Positions 25,999-35,529 of a stretch of 64,000 nt of DNA are shown piece after piece. The notes beneath the pieces were generated by a model that was given only the letters and a program-made list of their open reading frames with translations, was not told where the DNA came from and ran no database searches. The position numbers were made by a program, and so were the translations under genes. Position 1 is the first letter of the stretch; every line of letters begins with the position of its first letter. Source of the DNA: Sphingopyxis indica (lineage in GTDB: Bacteria; Pseudomonadota; Alphaproteobacteria; Sphingomonadales; Sphingomonadaceae); contig NZ_FZPA01000006.1 in NCBI RefSeq assembly GCF_900188185.1, positions 124,001 through 188,000 of the forward strand. Direction: 5' to 3'.

Positions 25999-28379
25999 AG
26001 ATCACCCTCGACTGGCTTCGCGATCATCTCGACGGCACTTTCACCGTCGACGATGTCGTCGCCACATTGAACCGCATCGGCCACGAGGTCGAAGGCGTCG
26101 AAAATCCCGCCGAAAGATTCGCGGGCTTCCGCGTCGCGAAAGTGCTGACCGCCGAGAAGCATCCGCAGGCCGACAAGCTGCAGGTGCTGACCGTCGATGC
26201 CGGCGACGGCGGCCCCCCGCTCACCATCGTCTGCGGCGCCCCCAATGCGCGCGCGGGGCTCGTCGGCGTGCTCGGGCTTCCCGGCGCGGTCGTGCCCGCG
26301 AACGGCATGGCGCTGAAGGTCGCTGCGGTGCGCGGCGTCGAATCGAACGGCATGATGTGCTCGGTGCGCGAGCTCGAGCTCGGCGACGAGCATGACGGCA
26401 TCATCGAACTGCCCGCCGACGCGCCCGTCGGCACCCCCTTCGCCGACTACGCCGGGGCGAACGACCCGGTGATCGACATTTCGATCACCCCGAACCGGCA
26501 GGATTGCATGGGGGTGCGTGGTCTGGCGCGCGACCTTGCCGCCGCCGGGCTCGGTACGCTGAAGCTGCTCGACGTCCCGGTGATCGAGGGGGCGGGCGCC
26601 CCCGCGACCGAAATCGCGACGCACGACCCCGAAGGTTGCCCCGCCTTTTACGGCCGCACGATCAGCGGCGTCACCAACGGCCCCGCGCCCGACTGGATGC
26701 GCCGCCGGCTCGAAGCGATCGGCCAGCGCTCGATCTCGGCGCTCGTCGATATCAGCAATTATGTGATGTTCGACCTCGGCCGCCCGAGCCACATCTACGA
26801 CCGCGCCAAGCTGACCGGCGCGCTTGCGGCGCGGCGCGCGAAGGACGGCGAAACCGTCACCGCGCTCAATGGCAAGGATTATGTGCTCAGCGACAGGATG
26901 ACGGTGATCGCCGACGACGCGGGCGTCCACGACATCGCGGGCATCATGGGCGGCGAGCATAGTGGGTGCGGCGAGGCGACGACCGACATCCTGATCGAGA
27001 TCGCATACTTCGCCCCCGAACGCATCGCGCTCACCGGCCAGGCGCTCGGCCTGACGAGCGATGCACGCAGCCGCTTCGAGCGCGGGGTCGATCCCGCCTT
27101 CCTGGACGATGCGACCGCGATCGTCACCGGCCATATCCTCGCCATCTGCGGCGGCACCCCGTCGGCGGTCACGCGCGCGGGCACGCTGCCGGTCGAAGCG
27201 CGGACGATCGCCTATGATCCGGCGCTCGCCGAAACCCTGGGCGGCATCGCGATTCCCGCCGCGCGCCAGCGCGAAATCCTCGAAGCCCTGGGCTTCGGCG
27301 TGACCGAAGGCGCGCCGTGGCAGGTCGCCGTGCCGAGCTGGCGCCGCGATATGGACGGCCCCGCCGACGTGGTCGAGGAAGTCACGCGCATCCACGGCTT
27401 CGACGCGATCCCCTCGACTCCGCTGCCGCGTGCAGATGGCGTCGCGCGGCCGACCGCCACGCCCGGCCAGCTGCTCGAACGCCGCCTGCGCCGCGCCGCC
27501 GCGGCGGCGGGCTATCACGAGGCGGTGACGTGGAGCTTCGTGTCGGAGCGCGAAGCCGCGCCCTTCGGCGGCGGCGCGTGGAGCCTTGCCAACCCGATCA
27601 GCGAGGATCTGAAGGTCATGCGCCCCTCGCTGCTCCCCGGCCTGCTCTCGGCCGCCGCGCGCAACCAGAATCGCGGCGCGGAGAGCATCCGCCTGTTCGA
27701 GATCGGCCGCCGCTATCTCGCCGACGCCGAGCATCCGACGCTGGCGCTGTTGATGGCGGGCGACAAGCGCGCGCGCAGTTGGCAAGCGGGCAAAGCCGCA
27801 CCGTTCGACGCGTTCGACGCGAAGGCGGCGGCGCTCGCGCTGCTCGATGCCGCGGGCGCGCCGACCGACCGGCTGCAGGTGATGGAGGCGGTGAGCGAGG
27901 GCGCGATCTGGCACCCCGGCCAGTCGGCGACGCTGCGCCTCGGGCCGAAGGCGGTGCTCGCCGAATTCGGCGCGCTTCACCCCGTGCTGACGCGCCACTT
28001 CGACGTCGACGGGCCGGTGATGGCGGTGCAGATCTTCATGGACGCGATCCCGGCGAAGCGCGCGAGCGGACCCGCACGCGCGGCCTATGCGCCGCCCGCG
28101 CTGCAATCGGTGCGCCGCGACTTCGCCTTCCTCGCGCCCGAAACGCTCGCCGCCGCCGACCTCGTCCGCGCGATCCGCGGTGCCGACAAGGCCGCGATCG
28201 TCGATGCCCGCCTGTTCGACCGCTTCGCCGGCCAGGGCGTGCCCGAAGGGCAGGTCAGCCTCGCGGTCGAGGTCGAGCTGCAACCTCAGGATAAGAGCTT
28301 CACCGACGCTGAATTGAAGGTGATCGCTGACAAGGTGGTCGCCGCGGCGGCGAAGCTGGGCGCAACGCTGCGCGGATAA
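25995..28379 (+). CDS. pheT: Phenylalanyl-tRNA synthetase beta subunit
   Basis: The 794-residue subunit has the N-terminal tRNA-binding OB domain (residues 40-150, with [17 protein letters not shown]), then B3/B4 editing-domain sequences ([19 protein letters not shown]). B5 (near residue 410-480) and the C-terminal ferredoxin-like anticodon-binding domain ([14 protein letters not shown]) follow. It recognises tRNA(Phe) and edits mis-charged tyrosine. It is translationally coupled to pheS. Length is normal. Confidence 0.96.
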   Translation: MKITLDWLRDHLDGTFTVDDVVATLNRIGHEVEGVENPAERFAGFRVAKVLTAEKHPQADKLQVLTVDAGDGGPPLTIVCGAPNARAGLVGVLGLPGAVVPANGMALKVAAVRGVESNGMMCSVRELELGDEHDGIIELPADAPVGTPFADYAGANDPVIDISITPNRQDCMGVRGLARDLAAAGLGTLKLLDVPVIEGAGAPATEIATHDPEGCPAFYGRTISGVTNGPAPDWMRRRLEAIGQRSISALVDISNYVMFDLGRPSHIYDRAKLTGALAARRAKDGETVTALNGKDYVLSDRMTVIADDAGVHDIAGIMGGEHSGCGEATTDILIEIAYFAPERIALTGQALGLTSDARSRFERGVDPAFLDDATAIVTGHILAICGGTPSAVTRAGTLPVEARTIAYDPALAETLGGIAIPAARQREILEALGFGVTEGAPWQVAVPSWRRDMDGPADVVEEVTRIHGFDAIPSTPLPRADGVARPTATPGQLLERRLRRAAAAAGYHEAVTWSFVSEREAAPFGGGAWSLANPISEDLKVMRPSLLPGLLSAAARNQNRGAESIRLFEIGRRYLADAEHPTLALLMAGDKRARSWQAGKAAPFDAFDAKAAALALLDAAGAPTDRLQVMEAVSEGAIWHPGQSATLRLGPKAVLAEFGALHPVLTRHFDVDGPVMAVQIFMDAIPAKRASGPARAAYAPPALQSVRRDFAFLAPETLAAADLVRAIRGADKAAIVDARLFDRFAGQGVPEGQVSLAVEVELQPQDKSFTDAELKVIADKVVAAAAKLGATLRG

Positions 28380-28413
28380 GCCGCGCAGCTGACCCGCGAT
28401 GGTCGGAAATGGG

Positions 28414-28487
28414 TGGAGCGGGTGAAGGGAATCGAACCCTCGTCGTAAGCTTGGGAAGCTTCTGCTCTGCCATTGAGCTACACCCGC
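28414..28487 (-). tRNA. tRNA-Gly (anticodon CCC)
   Basis: The 74 nt gene folds fully. The acceptor is GCGGGTG/CACCCGC, the D arm GCTC..GAGC, the anticodon stem GAAGC/GCTTA-like around TTCCCAA, and the T arm GAGGGTTCGATTCCCTT. The CCA is encoded. The anticodon CCC (28453-28455 on the complement) reads GGG glycine codons. It is convergent with pheT. Confidence 0.95.
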
Positions 28488-28659
28488 ACACCGTTGGAAA
28501 CCCATGGGTTTCCTCCGGACGACGCGAATCGGTTTGCCTTGAAGCCCACCGCCCGCGTCGAATGCGCTCGCCGATTGCCACAATAACCGCGGATTGGTCA
28601 ACGCAGGTTCGACCTATCCCGAAAACTTGTTCCGCCGCCGCGCCGGCGCGAACCCCGGA

Positions 28660-30120
28660 TCAATAGAGCCCCGGCTGTTCGCGCTGTGCCGTGCTCGGCT
28701 TCGCGGGCATCAGCATCGCCGGCGGCGTGCGCGGTGCGCCCGTCCGCTGGTCGGCCGAGGCCGAGCGGGTGTCGGCGATGCGCGTCGTGCAGGCGCGGCC
28801 CGCCAGGAAGTCGATCGCGGCGCGTACCGACGCCTCGCGCGGGTCGCCGAGCGGATAGGCGAGATCGTCGTCGGCGGCGCAGCTGTTCGGGATGCGCGAG
28901 GCGAGCCCGTTGTAATAATCGCCCTGCCCATCGGCATTGGCGAGCGCGAAGGCGATGACGCGCATCCGGTCGTCGCATTCGCTCTTGTCGAGCGCGATCT
29001 GGCCGACCGGCTTGCCATAGGTGTTGCTGCCGACCAGCGTCATGTTGGTGCCGAGGTAAGGCAGCATCCCGTTGATCACCAGCTCGCTCGCCGAGGCGGT
29101 CGATCCGGTGCCGATGAAGGCGAGCCGCGTCGGCGCGATCGCTTCGGGCTGGGCGGTAAAGAAGTGCCGGTCGTTCTCCGCCGATTTTTCGGGGCGGAAG
29201 GTGAGCTGCGAGAAGAGGTCGCTGGCATTGCGCCCGCCGCCGAGCAGGTCGCCGAACAGTTCGGCGACCGATACCAGCCCGCCGCCATTATAGCGCAGGT
29301 CGACGACCACGTCGGTCACCCCCTGGTCGCGGAACATCTGAAAGGCGTCGCGCAGCTGCGGCCCCGCCGAGCTGATGAAGGTGCGCAGATTGACATAGCC
29401 ATATTTGCGCCCGCCCTCGCTGATCACCTTGGCGCCATAGCGGTCGGACACGGGATCGAGGTCATATTCCTCCTTGGTCACCGCGATGTCATGCGTTCCC
29501 GATGCGTCGGTGACGCGCAGCACACGCGTCACGCCCGGCTGATCAGGGCCGAGCGCGTCGATGATCCCCGCGGTGCCCTCGGCGGCGACGATGCTCGAGA
29601 TCGAGCGCATCGTGCTCGCGCTCGTACCGATCGCCGAGATGGTCGCGCCGCGGTCGATCCCCGCCGACAGCGCCGGCGCGCCTTCATAGGCTTCGGCGAT
29701 CAGCAGCAGTTCGTTATAGGGGTCATAGGCCAGGCGCACGCCATAGCCCGCGCTCGACCCGCTCGCATAATAGGCTTCCTCCTCGGCGATCGAGGTGATG
29801 TAGGTGAAATAGCGATCCTTGTTCTGCGCGCGCGCCGGTTCGAGCAGCGCGTCGATATAAGTCTGGACGTCGCTATAGCTCGCCGGGTTGACGTTCGTCG
29901 CGACATCGTTCGGGAAGAGATACCATTCGTCGATCACCGCCTTGGCAAAGGCCTGGCGCGAAGAGAGGCTGCAGGTCGCGGTCGGCGTGGGGGTTGGCGT
30001 GGGCGACGGAGTCGGCGTGACCGCGACCGGCGACGCGCTGCCGTTGCCACCGCCGCCGCACGATGCGAGCATCAGCGCCGCGAGCGTGATCGCCGCGATC
30101 GAACCCTTGCACCCCCTCAT
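28660..30120 (-). CDS. S41-family peptidase, predicted lipoprotein
   Basis: The 486-residue protein has a lipoprotein signal (LAALMLASCGGG, lipidated Cys near residue 22). A Pro-Thr linker of short TP/SP repeats is followed by a tail-specific protease domain. The nucleophile is the serine in STASASELV near residue 330, and the base is the lysine in NTYGKPVGQ about 27 residues later. A PDZ-like region (GIDRGATISAIG) lies near residue 160. Such proteases trim periplasmic proteins. The ATG at 30118-30120 has an excellent AAGGAGGAG site. It is the third gene of the ppx-rlmE operon, 4 bp after rlmE. Confidence 0.9.
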   Translation of the reverse strand: MRGCKGSIAAITLAALMLASCGGGGNGSASPVAVTPTPSPTPTPTPTATCSLSSRQAFAKAVIDEWYLFPNDVATNVNPASYSDVQTYIDALLEPARAQNKDRYFTYITSIAEEEAYYASGSSAGYGVRLAYDPYNELLLIAEAYEGAPALSAGIDRGATISAIGTSASTMRSISSIVAAEGTAGIIDALGPDQPGVTRVLRVTDASGTHDIAVTKEEYDLDPVSDRYGAKVISEGGRKYGYVNLRTFISSAGPQLRDAFQMFRDQGVTDVVVDLRYNGGGLVSVAELFGDLLGGGRNASDLFSQLTFRPEKSAENDRHFFTAQPEAIAPTRLAFIGTGSTASASELVINGMLPYLGTNMTLVGSNTYGKPVGQIALDKSECDDRMRVIAFALANADGQGDYYNGLASRIPNSCAADDDLAYPLGDPREASVRAAIDFLAGRACTTRIADTRSASADQRTGAPRTPPAMLMPAKPSTAQREQPGLY

Positions 30121-30124
30121 AGCG

Positions 30125-30832
30125 TCACTCCTCCTTTTCGTCCCGTTCGGCGCGTCCCTTGAATCCCTGCGCGACGACATAAAGCTCGGGCGATCCCTTG
30201 CGGCTCGCGGGCGGCTTGGCGTGCTTGACGCTCGCGAAATGCGTCTTGAGCAGCGTCAACAGCTCGCGGTCGGCGCCGCCGGCGAACACCTTGGCGACGA
30301 AGGTGCCGCCGGGCTGGAGCGTCTGTACCGCGAAATCGGCGGCGGTTTCGGCGAGCCCGATCGTGCGCAGATGGTCGGTCTGCGGATGGCCGACGGTGTT
30401 CGCCGCCATGTCCGAGATGACGAGGTCGGGCGCGGCGCCGAGCGCGCCCAACAGTGCGTCGGGCGCGGCATCGTCCATGAAGTCCATCTCGAGGATCGCG
30501 ACGCCCTCGATCGGCTCGCAGGCGAGCAGGTCGATGCCCGCGACCTTGGCGCGCGGGTTCGCCTTTCGCACCACCTGCGACCAGCCGCCGGGCGTGATGC
30601 CCAGGTCGACCACCGCGCGCGCCTTTTTCAGAAAGCCGAATTTCTCGTCGAGTTCGAGCAGCTTATAGGCGGCGCGCGAACGATAGCCTTCGGCCTGCGC
30701 GCGCCGGACATAGGGATCGTTGAGCTGGCGCTGCAGCCAGCGCGTCGACGAAGCGGTGCGCCGCCGCGCGGTCTTGACGCGCTCGTGCAGCCCGCCGCGT
30801 CCGCCCCCGCTGCCCCCCTTGCGGCCGCTCAT
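30125..30832 (-). CDS. rlmE: 23S rRNA U2552 2'-O-methyltransferase
   Basis: The 235-residue RrmJ/FtsJ-type methyltransferase uses SAM to methylate U2552 in the ribosomal A-loop. The SAM site appears as VDLGITPGGWSQV near residue 80, followed by the acidic GIDLLACEPIEGV. DLVISDMAANTVGH holds the catalytic aspartate, and FVAKVFAGG the catalytic lysine. The family usually has DLGAAPGGWSQ; here it is DLGITPGG. A glycine-rich basic N-terminal extension of about 25 residues is typical of alphaproteobacteria. It overlaps ppx by four bases. Confidence 0.94.
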   Translation of the reverse strand: MSGRKGGSGGGRGGLHERVKTARRRTASSTRWLQRQLNDPYVRRAQAEGYRSRAAYKLLELDEKFGFLKKARAVVDLGITPGGWSQVVRKANPRAKVAGIDLLACEPIEGVAILEMDFMDDAAPDALLGALGAAPDLVISDMAANTVGHPQTDHLRTIGLAETAADFAVQTLQPGGTFVAKVFAGGADRELLTLLKTHFASVKHAKPPASRKGSPELYVVAQGFKGRAERDEKEE

Positions 30833-31923
30833 TTGCGAAACTCGCGGCGGGTGACCGGAACGTCGCGACCCTGTACGGCAAGGGTGCGCAAAATGCCTTC
30901 GCGGATGCCGCGGTCGGCGACCCCGACGCGCGCCGCGGGCCACAGGTCGATGATGCTTTCGAGGATCGCGCAGCCGGCGACGACCAGATCGGCGCGTTCG
31001 CGGCCGATGCACGCGATGCCGGCGCGGTCGGCGATGCTCGCTTCGGCGAGCCGGCGGCTGATCGCGCGCATCTCGTCCGCCGGGACCGACAGCCCGTCGA
31101 CGACGCGCCGGTCGTAGCGCGGCAGGTCGAGGAAGACGCTGGCGAGCGTCGTCACCGTGCCGCTGGTGCCGAGCAGGCGCAGCGGCTGCCCGGCGAAGCG
31201 CGTCGCACGGTCGGCGAACGCGGCAAAAGCCTCGCGCGTGACTTCGCGCATCCGCGCATAGCTCGCCCGACGCGCCGCCAGGTCGTCGGCGGCGGGAATC
31301 GCATGTTCGGTCAGCGAGACGACGCCCCACGGCACGCTGATCCAGTCGTGAATCACGACGTCATGGCCCGACGCCTCGACCTGCATCAGCTCGGTCGAGC
31401 CGCCACCGATGTCGAAGATCAGCCCAGGGCCGTCGCCCGGCTCCATCAGATTGTGGCAGCCGAGCACCGCGAGCCGCGCTTCCTCGGCGGCGGTAATCAC
31501 GTCGAGGACGATCCCCGTCTCGGCCCGGACCCGCGCGACCAGCTCGTCGCAATTGCTCGCGCGGCGGCATGCTTCGGTCGCGACCGCGCGCGACAGGGTG
31601 ACGTGGCGGCGGCGCAGCTTGTCGGCGCAGATAGCGAGCGCCGATACGGCACGGTCCATCGCCGCGTCGCTGATCCGGCCGCTGCCGTGCAGGCCTTCGC
31701 CGAGCCGGACGATGCGCGAAAAGGCGTCGATGACGACGAGTTCGCCGTCCTGCGGGCGCGCGATCAAGAGCCGGCAATTGTTGGTGCCCAGGTCGATCGC
31801 GCCATAGCTCTTCGCGCGCGTAAAGGGAAAGGGGCGGGTTACGGAGCCGCCCTGCTGTCTGTCTTTCGCCACCGCTGCCCGGGGCCGCGGCGACCGCCCT
31901 GAAGGCGCTGCCATTTGCCGCAT
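30829..31923 (-). CDS. ppx: Ppx/GppA-family phosphatase
   Basis: The 364-residue ASKHA-fold enzyme hydrolyses polyphosphate and/or pppGpp. The phosphate-1 loop is AIDLGTNNCRLLIA near residue 40. A catalytic Glu is expected in TAAEEARL, and the phosphate-2 loop is FDIGGGSTELM near residue 165. It lacks the C-terminal HD-like domain of E. coli Ppx, so it is the short form common in alphaproteobacteria. I chose the ATG at 31923; a second at 31914 is also possible. It is first in the ppx-rlmE-S41 operon, overlapping rlmE (ATGA). Confidence 0.9.
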   Translation of the reverse strand: MRQMAAPSGRSPRPRAAVAKDRQQGGSVTRPFPFTRAKSYGAIDLGTNNCRLLIARPQDGELVVIDAFSRIVRLGEGLHGSGRISDAAMDRAVSALAICADKLRRRHVTLSRAVATEACRRASNCDELVARVRAETGIVLDVITAAEEARLAVLGCHNLMEPGDGPGLIFDIGGGSTELMQVEASGHDVVIHDWISVPWGVVSLTEHAIPAADDLAARRASYARMREVTREAFAAFADRATRFAGQPLRLLGTSGTVTTLASVFLDLPRYDRRVVDGLSVPADEMRAISRRLAEASIADRAGIACIGRERADLVVAGCAILESIIDLWPAARVGVADRGIREGILRTLAVQGRDVPVTRREFRK

Positions 31924-32042
31924 GGCTATGTTGACCTGTCTTCTCACGCGTCCGCCTGGGTGCGGACGAGCACTTGGCGGCAAGACTAGGCGCGCCCCGC
32001 GGCAAAGGCAAGCCGGGCGGGCCGGCCGGTCGCCGCGCGACG

Positions 32043-32075
32043 AAAAATCCGCCCGGCGCTGGGGCCGGGCGGGCA
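32043..32075 (-). terminator. Intrinsic terminator of the glycine-zipper gene
   Basis: The stem gcccggc/gccgggc, extended by cc/gg pairs, is followed by TTTTT on the minus strand, 39 bp past the stop at 32114. Confidence 0.8.
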
Positions 32076-32113
32076 CAGGTGACGAACATATTATTTGGGG
32101 GTCGGGACTGGTC

Positions 32114-32518
32114 CTAGCGACAGCCGTCATTCCCCTTGTCGATCGCGCGGCCGGCGATCGCGCCGATCGCGCCGCCGATGATCGTGCCGACGGTCTTGTC
32201 GCCGCGGCCCGCAATCTCGTTCCCGGCCAGGCCGCCCGCGATCGCGCCGATCACGGTGCCGCCGGTGCCATTGTCGCACTGGCGATAGCGGCGGTCGTTG
32301 TAGCGATTGTTGTAATAGCGGCGGTCGTAGCGCCGGTCATAGCGGTCGGCGCGGCGGTCGTAGCGCCGGTCGTAACGGTCGTAGCGGTCATAGCCGGCAT
32401 AATGGCGCGAATAGCCGTCGCGGTCGTAATAGCCCGTCTGTGCGGTGGCGGGCGTCGCCAGGCCCAGCGTCGCGGCCGACATCAGGGCGGCGATGGAGAG
32501 CGTCATCGTCTTTTTCAT
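32114..32518 (-). CDS. Secreted glycine-zipper protein with Tyr-Asp-Arg repeats
   Basis: The 134-residue protein has a clear signal peptide (MKKTMTLSIAALMSAATLGLATPATA, cleavage after ATA). Residues 28-78 are a low-complexity stretch of YDR/YDRR/RYDRR units. The C-terminal half (GTVIGAIAGGLAGNEIAG, then GTIIGGAIGAIAGRAI) is a glycine zipper 2TM pair that can insert in or line a membrane. Such proteins are envelope components of unknown detailed role. The tandem units make a local DNA repeat of about 15 bp (32280-32400). It is monocistronic with its own terminator. Confidence 0.9.
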   Translation of the reverse strand: MKKTMTLSIAALMSAATLGLATPATAQTGYYDRDGYSRHYAGYDRYDRYDRRYDRRADRYDRRYDRRYYNNRYNDRRYRQCDNGTGGTVIGAIAGGLAGNEIAGRGDKTVGTIIGGAIGAIAGRAIDKGNDGCR

Positions 32519-32705
32519 CTCTTTTCTCCTTCTTTCCGTTCGGCGCCCGGACGGGGCGGTGAATCGATGATGCCCTTTTGCCCGATTCGCTTTGAGCCGG
32601 GGCTGAACATCGGCGTCGGCGTTCGTTCAGCTTCGGTTGCCTGCCGTTCATCTTTTCGAAGGGTGCATCTTCCCATTTGCGGCGCGCCACTCTAACCCCG
32701 CGCCG

Positions 32706-33695
32706 ATGCGCCGCCTCCTCCCCGCGATCCTGATCTTTCTCGCGATCGGTCCCGTGCCGGGGGCGAGGATGCGGTTTCCGGTCCCCGACGAAAGCCAGCA
32801 AGCGCGCGCGATCGCCATCGACTTCGCAGCACAGACGTCGGGGACGCTGCGCTTCGTGCGCGGCTGGCACCTCGTCAGCCCGAACAGCCATTTCGGGGGT
32901 TTTTCGGCACTCGCGCGCATGGGGCCGGGCCGATACCAACTGGTCGGGGACAATGGCTATTGGGTCAGGATGGATTTCGGCGGCGGCGATCGGCTGCGCG
33001 CGGTGCGGATAGGCAGGATCCCCACTCCCGAAGGGCGGCCGCGGCGCAAGACGATGGTCGATACCGAAGCCATGACCTTCGATCCGGCCACCGGCGAGAG
33101 CCGCGTCGCGCTCGAGGGGATCAACGAGGTCTGGCGGTTCGACGCTGCGCTCACACGGGTCGCGTCGCGCAATCATTTGCCCGACTGGCCGGGCAACCGC
33201 GGCCCCGAGGCCATGGCGCATATCGCGGGCGGCCGCACCGTCATTTTTTCGGAGGATGCGAGCGACGACCCCCGCGGGCGCCAGGCGCTGCTCTTCGCGG
33301 ACGATCCCGCCGCGCCCGGAGCAAAGCCGCTACGCTTTTTCTACGATGCCGAGGGCAAGGGCAATGTCAGCGACGCCGCACCGCTTCCCGACGGCCGCAT
33401 ATTGCTCGTCCACCGCAAGCTCGGTTTCGATCCGTTTTTCACGACCATCCTCGCGATCGTCGATCCGGCGGATATTCGGAAGGACGCGGTGGTCCGCTCG
33501 GTGCCGATCGGCCGGGTGCCACGGCCGCTCGCCGACAATTTCGAAGGCGCGGCGGTCGCGCTCGAGAATGGCCGGACGCGGCTCTGGCTCGTCTCCGACA
33601 ATAATTTCAACAGCTGGCAGCGCAGCCTGCTGCTCGAATTCGACCTCGTCGGCCTCCCGCCGCGCAAAACGGACAGCAAAAAGGCGGCGCCGTAG
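32706..33695 (+). CDS. Phytase-esterase-like secreted protein
   Basis: The 329-residue protein begins with a signal-like segment (RRLLPAILIFLAIGPVPGA). It fits the 'esterase-like activity of phytase' family (PF13449-type beta-propeller), with GGFSALARMGPGRYQLVGDNGYW, then DTEAMTFDPATG, GPEAMAHIAGG and LADNFEGAAVALENG. These proteins are exported, and experimental phytase activity is not general. The ATG at 32706 was chosen because it begins the signal peptide. Its last codons and stop overlap the terminator of the convergent rpmB. Confidence 0.85.
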   Translation: MRRLLPAILIFLAIGPVPGARMRFPVPDESQQARAIAIDFAAQTSGTLRFVRGWHLVSPNSHFGGFSALARMGPGRYQLVGDNGYWVRMDFGGGDRLRAVRIGRIPTPEGRPRRKTMVDTEAMTFDPATGESRVALEGINEVWRFDAALTRVASRNHLPDWPGNRGPEAMAHIAGGRTVIFSEDASDDPRGRQALLFADDPAAPGAKPLRFFYDAEGKGNVSDAAPLPDGRILLVHRKLGFDPFFTTILAIVDPADIRKDAVVRSVPIGRVPRPLADNFEGAAVALENGRTRLWLVSDNNFNSWQRSLLLEFDLVGLPPRKTDSKKAAP

Positions 33696-33706
33696 CCGGG
33701 CCGCCT
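33679..33706 (-). terminator. Terminator of rpmB lying inside the convergent gene's end
   Basis: The stem ggcggcgcc..gggccgcc is followed by TTTTTG on the minus strand. It spans the last codons and stop (33695) of the phytase-like gene, so the same DNA serves as code on one strand and terminator on the other. Confidence 0.7.
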
Positions 33707-33748
33707 GATCGCTTCGATGCGGGCCGGAGCCGCACAAGGAATGGCGAA

Positions 33749-34042
33749 TTACGCTGCCTTTTCGGCGAGCTTCTTCGCGACTTCCTTCTTCAGCTTGCGC
33801 GCATTCGCCGAAAGCTGCTCGTCGCCGGCCTTCATCAGCCAGTTGTCGAGGCCGCCATTATGCTCGACCGAACGCAGACCGTGCGTCGACACGCGCAGCT
33901 TCACGCCCTTGCCGAGCGCTTCCGAAAGCAGCGTCACATTCTGCAGATTGGGCAGAAAGGTGCGCTTCGTCTTGTTGTTGGCGTGGCTGACATTGTGGCC
34001 AACCTGGCGGCCCTTGCCGGTCAGTTCGCAAATGCGCGACAT
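33749..34042 (-). CDS. rpmB: 50S ribosomal protein L28
   Basis: The 97-residue protein ([23 protein letters not shown]...) is L28, an alphaproteobacterial form longer than the 78-residue E. coli protein and without the zinc CxxC pairs. It is monocistronic, with a terminator after it. Confidence 0.96.
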   Translation of the reverse strand: MSRICELTGKGRQVGHNVSHANNKTKRTFLPNLQNVTLLSEALGKGVKLRVSTHGLRSVEHNGGLDNWLMKAGDEQLSANARKLKKEVAKKLAEKAA

Positions 34043-34049
34043 GTCTTAA

Positions 34050-34628
<579 letters not shown>

Positions 34629-34634
34629 GCCGCG

Positions 34635-35339
34635 TCAAAACCCCAATATCTGGTCGACCCACTGCGGAACGAGCTGCGTCGCCGGCCCGTGGCGGGCCTC
34701 GCTGAACCAATAGCTGCCCTGGCTCGGCTCCATATTGAGTTCGAGCGTCCTTGCGCCCGCAGCCCGCGCCTCGCGCACGAAGCCCGCGGCGGGATAGACC
34801 GCGCCCGAGGTGCCGATCGACACGAACAGGTCGGCTTTGTTCAGCGCCGCGTAAATCTCTTCCATCCGGTACGGCATCTCGCCGAACCAGACCACGTCGG
34901 GGCGCAGATAGCCGGGCATCCCGCACGCCGGGCAGGCGGGCCGCTCGATCAGCGTTCCGGTCCAGCGGCTGCGCGTGTCGCACGCGATGCACCAGGCGTT
35001 CAGATGCTCGCCGTGCATATGGATCAGCCGCTTCGCGCCCGCGCGTTCGTGCAGGTCGTCGACATTCTGGGTGACGATCAGCAGCTCGCCGGGCCACCCG
35101 GCGTCGAGCCGCGCGAGCGCCTCGTGCGCGGCGTTGGGCGCCTTCGCCTGGATCGCCTCGCGCCGCGCATCGTAGAAGCGGTGGACGAGGTCGGGGTCGC
35201 GCGCAAAAGCCTCGGGCGTCGCGACATCCTCGACGCGGTGCTGCTCCCACAGCCCGCCGGCGTCGCGGAAGGTGTCGATGCCGCTCTCGGCCGAGACGCC
35301 CGCACCGGTCAGGACGACGATATTCCGAATCGGGGACAT
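34635..35339 (-). CDS. cobB: NAD-dependent protein deacylase (Sir2 family)
   Basis: The 234-residue class III sirtuin has the NAD site GAGVSAESGIDTFRD (residues 11-25) and TQNVDDLHERAG near residue 100. The catalytic histidine is in HMHGE, and the zinc cysteines are CIAC and CPAC. It removes acetyl or acyl groups from lysines, using NAD+. The expected acyl-pocket Tyr/Arg (class III) cannot be confirmed by eye. The ATG at 35337-35339 starts at SPIRNIVVLTG; upstream frame residues come from the repeat. Confidence 0.93.
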   Translation of the reverse strand: MSPIRNIVVLTGAGVSAESGIDTFRDAGGLWEQHRVEDVATPEAFARDPDLVHRFYDARREAIQAKAPNAAHEALARLDAGWPGELLIVTQNVDDLHERAGAKRLIHMHGEHLNAWCIACDTRSRWTGTLIERPACPACGMPGYLRPDVVWFGEMPYRMEEIYAALNKADLFVSIGTSGAVYPAAGFVREARAAGARTLELNMEPSQGSYWFSEARHGPATQLVPQWVDQILGF

Positions 35340-35387
35340 GCGCCCTCTTATCCATGCGCGCGGCAAAGTCGAGATGCCCCGAAAGCC

Positions 35388-35461
35388 GTCGTCCCAGCGA
35401 AAGCTGGGGCCGCTATCGAGGCAACAGGCCGAGAGCGATCCCGGCTTTCGCCGGGATGACG
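35388..35461. repeat. Palindromic repeat, family C copy 1
   Basis: The arms gtcgtcccagcgaaagctgg and cccggctttcgccgggatga flank gccgctatcgaggcaacagg. Copy 2 is at 39590-39664. It lies in the divergent sirtuin/dapB gap. Confidence 0.88.
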
Positions 35462-35529
35462 ATTTCGGGAGCATGTCTCGACTTCGCTCGACACGAACGT
35501 CTAAAGGGGGGCCGGATAGGGGATTGAAC

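Noticed and set aside
25944..28601. 885-residue minus-strand frame across pheT and the tRNA
   Set aside because: It runs antisense to pheT and through a tRNA gene, and its sequence is low-complexity Arg/Ala/Gly with no domain.
32280..32400. Short tandem DNA repeat that could suggest a CRISPR or satellite
   Set aside because: It is the coding sequence for Tyr-Asp-Arg units in a secreted protein; unit spacing is too short and there are no spacers.
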